From NCBI RefSeq assembly GCF_039555335.1, contig NC_092637.1:39892526-39956525 (forward strand): a stretch of 64,000 nt of DNA, given 5' to 3'. The notes under the pieces were generated by a model. It was not told the origin of the DNA. It worked only from the letters and a program-made list of their open reading frames with translations, and ran no database searches. A program made the position numbers and the translations under genes. The DNA comes from Amphiura filiformis (taxonomy: Eukaryota > Echinodermata > Ophiuroidea > Amphilepidida > Amphiuridae). Below, piece after piece: positions 63,317 through 64,000 of the stretch (within the stretch, counting starts at the first letter, position 1; every line of letters starts with the position of its first letter).

Positions 63317-63939
63317 ATACTGCGCCAATAAAGTATCCTTACACTTGGAAAAATAATCACAATTTCAAAACTGAACAATATTGGGGTAAATTTGTTTTTT
63401 TAATAGATGCACTATCTAATCCTGCACATTATGACACCACGTTGAATCCAATGTGACCTCAAGAAGTAAAGTTACAAGCAATTGAATAGACGAAGGTCCA
63501 GTTTTAAAAGTGACAAACTGGCCTATATATACAAGGCGCAAAAAGATTCCAACAAGCGCAAGAAAGAGACAACACAGTTTTTTCAATGAAGCGTTTCATA
63601 ACTTTCATTTTATTTGTCAGTTTTATTTGTTTCAGTTTTCTTTTGTTCCTTTTGTTTTAAATTAAAGCCAAACGCATAAATTAGCCATTCACCACTCTCA
63701 AACCAGATTTGTGGTCTGTGGAGTTTTGAACAGGCCAGTTTGACACTTTTAAAACGGGACCTTCGTCTAATCAAATGCTTGTAACTTTACTTTTTGAAGT
63801 CACATTGGATTCAATGTGGTGTCATAATGTGCAGGATTAGATAGTGCATCTATTAAAAAAATAAATTTGCCCCAATATTGTTCAGTTTAGAAATTGTGAT
63901 TATTTTTCCAAGTGTATGGATACTTTATTGGCGCAGTAT
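63317..63939. repeat. Long foldback with ~210-bp arms
   Basis: The left arm (63317-63525) and right arm (63733-63939) are near-perfect inverted copies: ATACTGCGCCAATAAAGTAT, GATGCACTATCTAATCCTGC, AATCCAATGTGACCTCAAGA, AGACGAAGGTCC. The loop is about 207 bases. It lies in the last intron of the RIG-I-like gene, near the donor. Confidence 0.9.
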
Positions 63940-63990
63940 ACATTGTACACATGCATGTATATACACAAACATTTCCAGTTTCTGACTTAC

Positions 63991-64000
63991 CTATAGTTTC
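63991..64000 (-). CDS. 3' end of the penultimate exon of the RIG-I-like gene (partial)
   Basis: The last ten bases read GAAACTATAG on the minus strand, followed by GTAAGTCAG, a perfect donor. Read as GAA ACT ATA G the exon leaves in phase 1, exactly what the terminal exon at 61599 requires, and joins to E-T-I-G-V-F-K-C. The rest of the exon lies beyond the window. Confidence 0.5.

Overview
This is a window of animal nuclear DNA, AT-rich and intron-rich with a very high load of short inverted-repeat transposons. It is most likely from an invertebrate deuterostome, an echinoderm or possibly a hemichordate. The reasons are the combination of SRCR and HYR (hyalin repeat) domains in one receptor, the many MITE families, the frequent 'taggcctac'-type words, and an apparent RIG-I-like receptor exon. 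There is no bacterial-style gene organisation; coding sequence is confined to small exons with GT/AG borders.

1-37.3 kb (+ strand): the 3' part of one large gene for a single-pass transmembrane receptor. I could place 24 exons. Nine encode SRCR domains: one C-terminal half and four complete six-cysteine group A type domains. Thirteen encode one HYR domain each, one encodes the transmembrane helix and one the 43-residue cytoplasmic tail, which ends in Thr-Gly-Leu-stop, a class I PDZ-ligand pattern. All reading phases agree across the 24 exons, giving about 1,690 residues. Every HYR exon is symmetric phase 1-1, so domains can be gained, lost or skipped without breaking the frame. Alternating subtypes in both arrays suggest growth by two-domain units. 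The gene starts upstream of the window. The introns carry MITEs, two decayed LINE fragments, satellites and foldback elements. One LINE, lying antisense, appears to supply the splice acceptor of the last HYR exon. A decayed SRCR exon with intact splice sites lies inside SRCR domain C.

37.3-61.3 kb: mostly repeats. These include a 2.3-kb terminal-inverted-repeat element containing a ~300-bp tandem repeat, a ~759-bp foldback, a ~60-bp minisatellite, a 5.7-kb array of ~505-bp units with higher-order structure, and several TA-flanked mariner-like elements. The one gene candidate is on the minus strand at about 44.5-43.5 kb: a signal-peptide exon that joins in frame to a short Cys/Arg-rich exon, which sits in the loop of the foldback.

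61.4-64.0 kb (- strand): the terminal exon of a probable RIG-I-like receptor C-terminal (RNA-binding, zinc) domain. The last ten bases of the window look like the end of its penultimate exon, with a perfect donor in the matching phase. The intron between them holds two foldback elements. A surface SRCR/HYR receptor next to a cytosolic RNA-sensor gene suggests an immune-type neighbourhood, but that functional link is inference.
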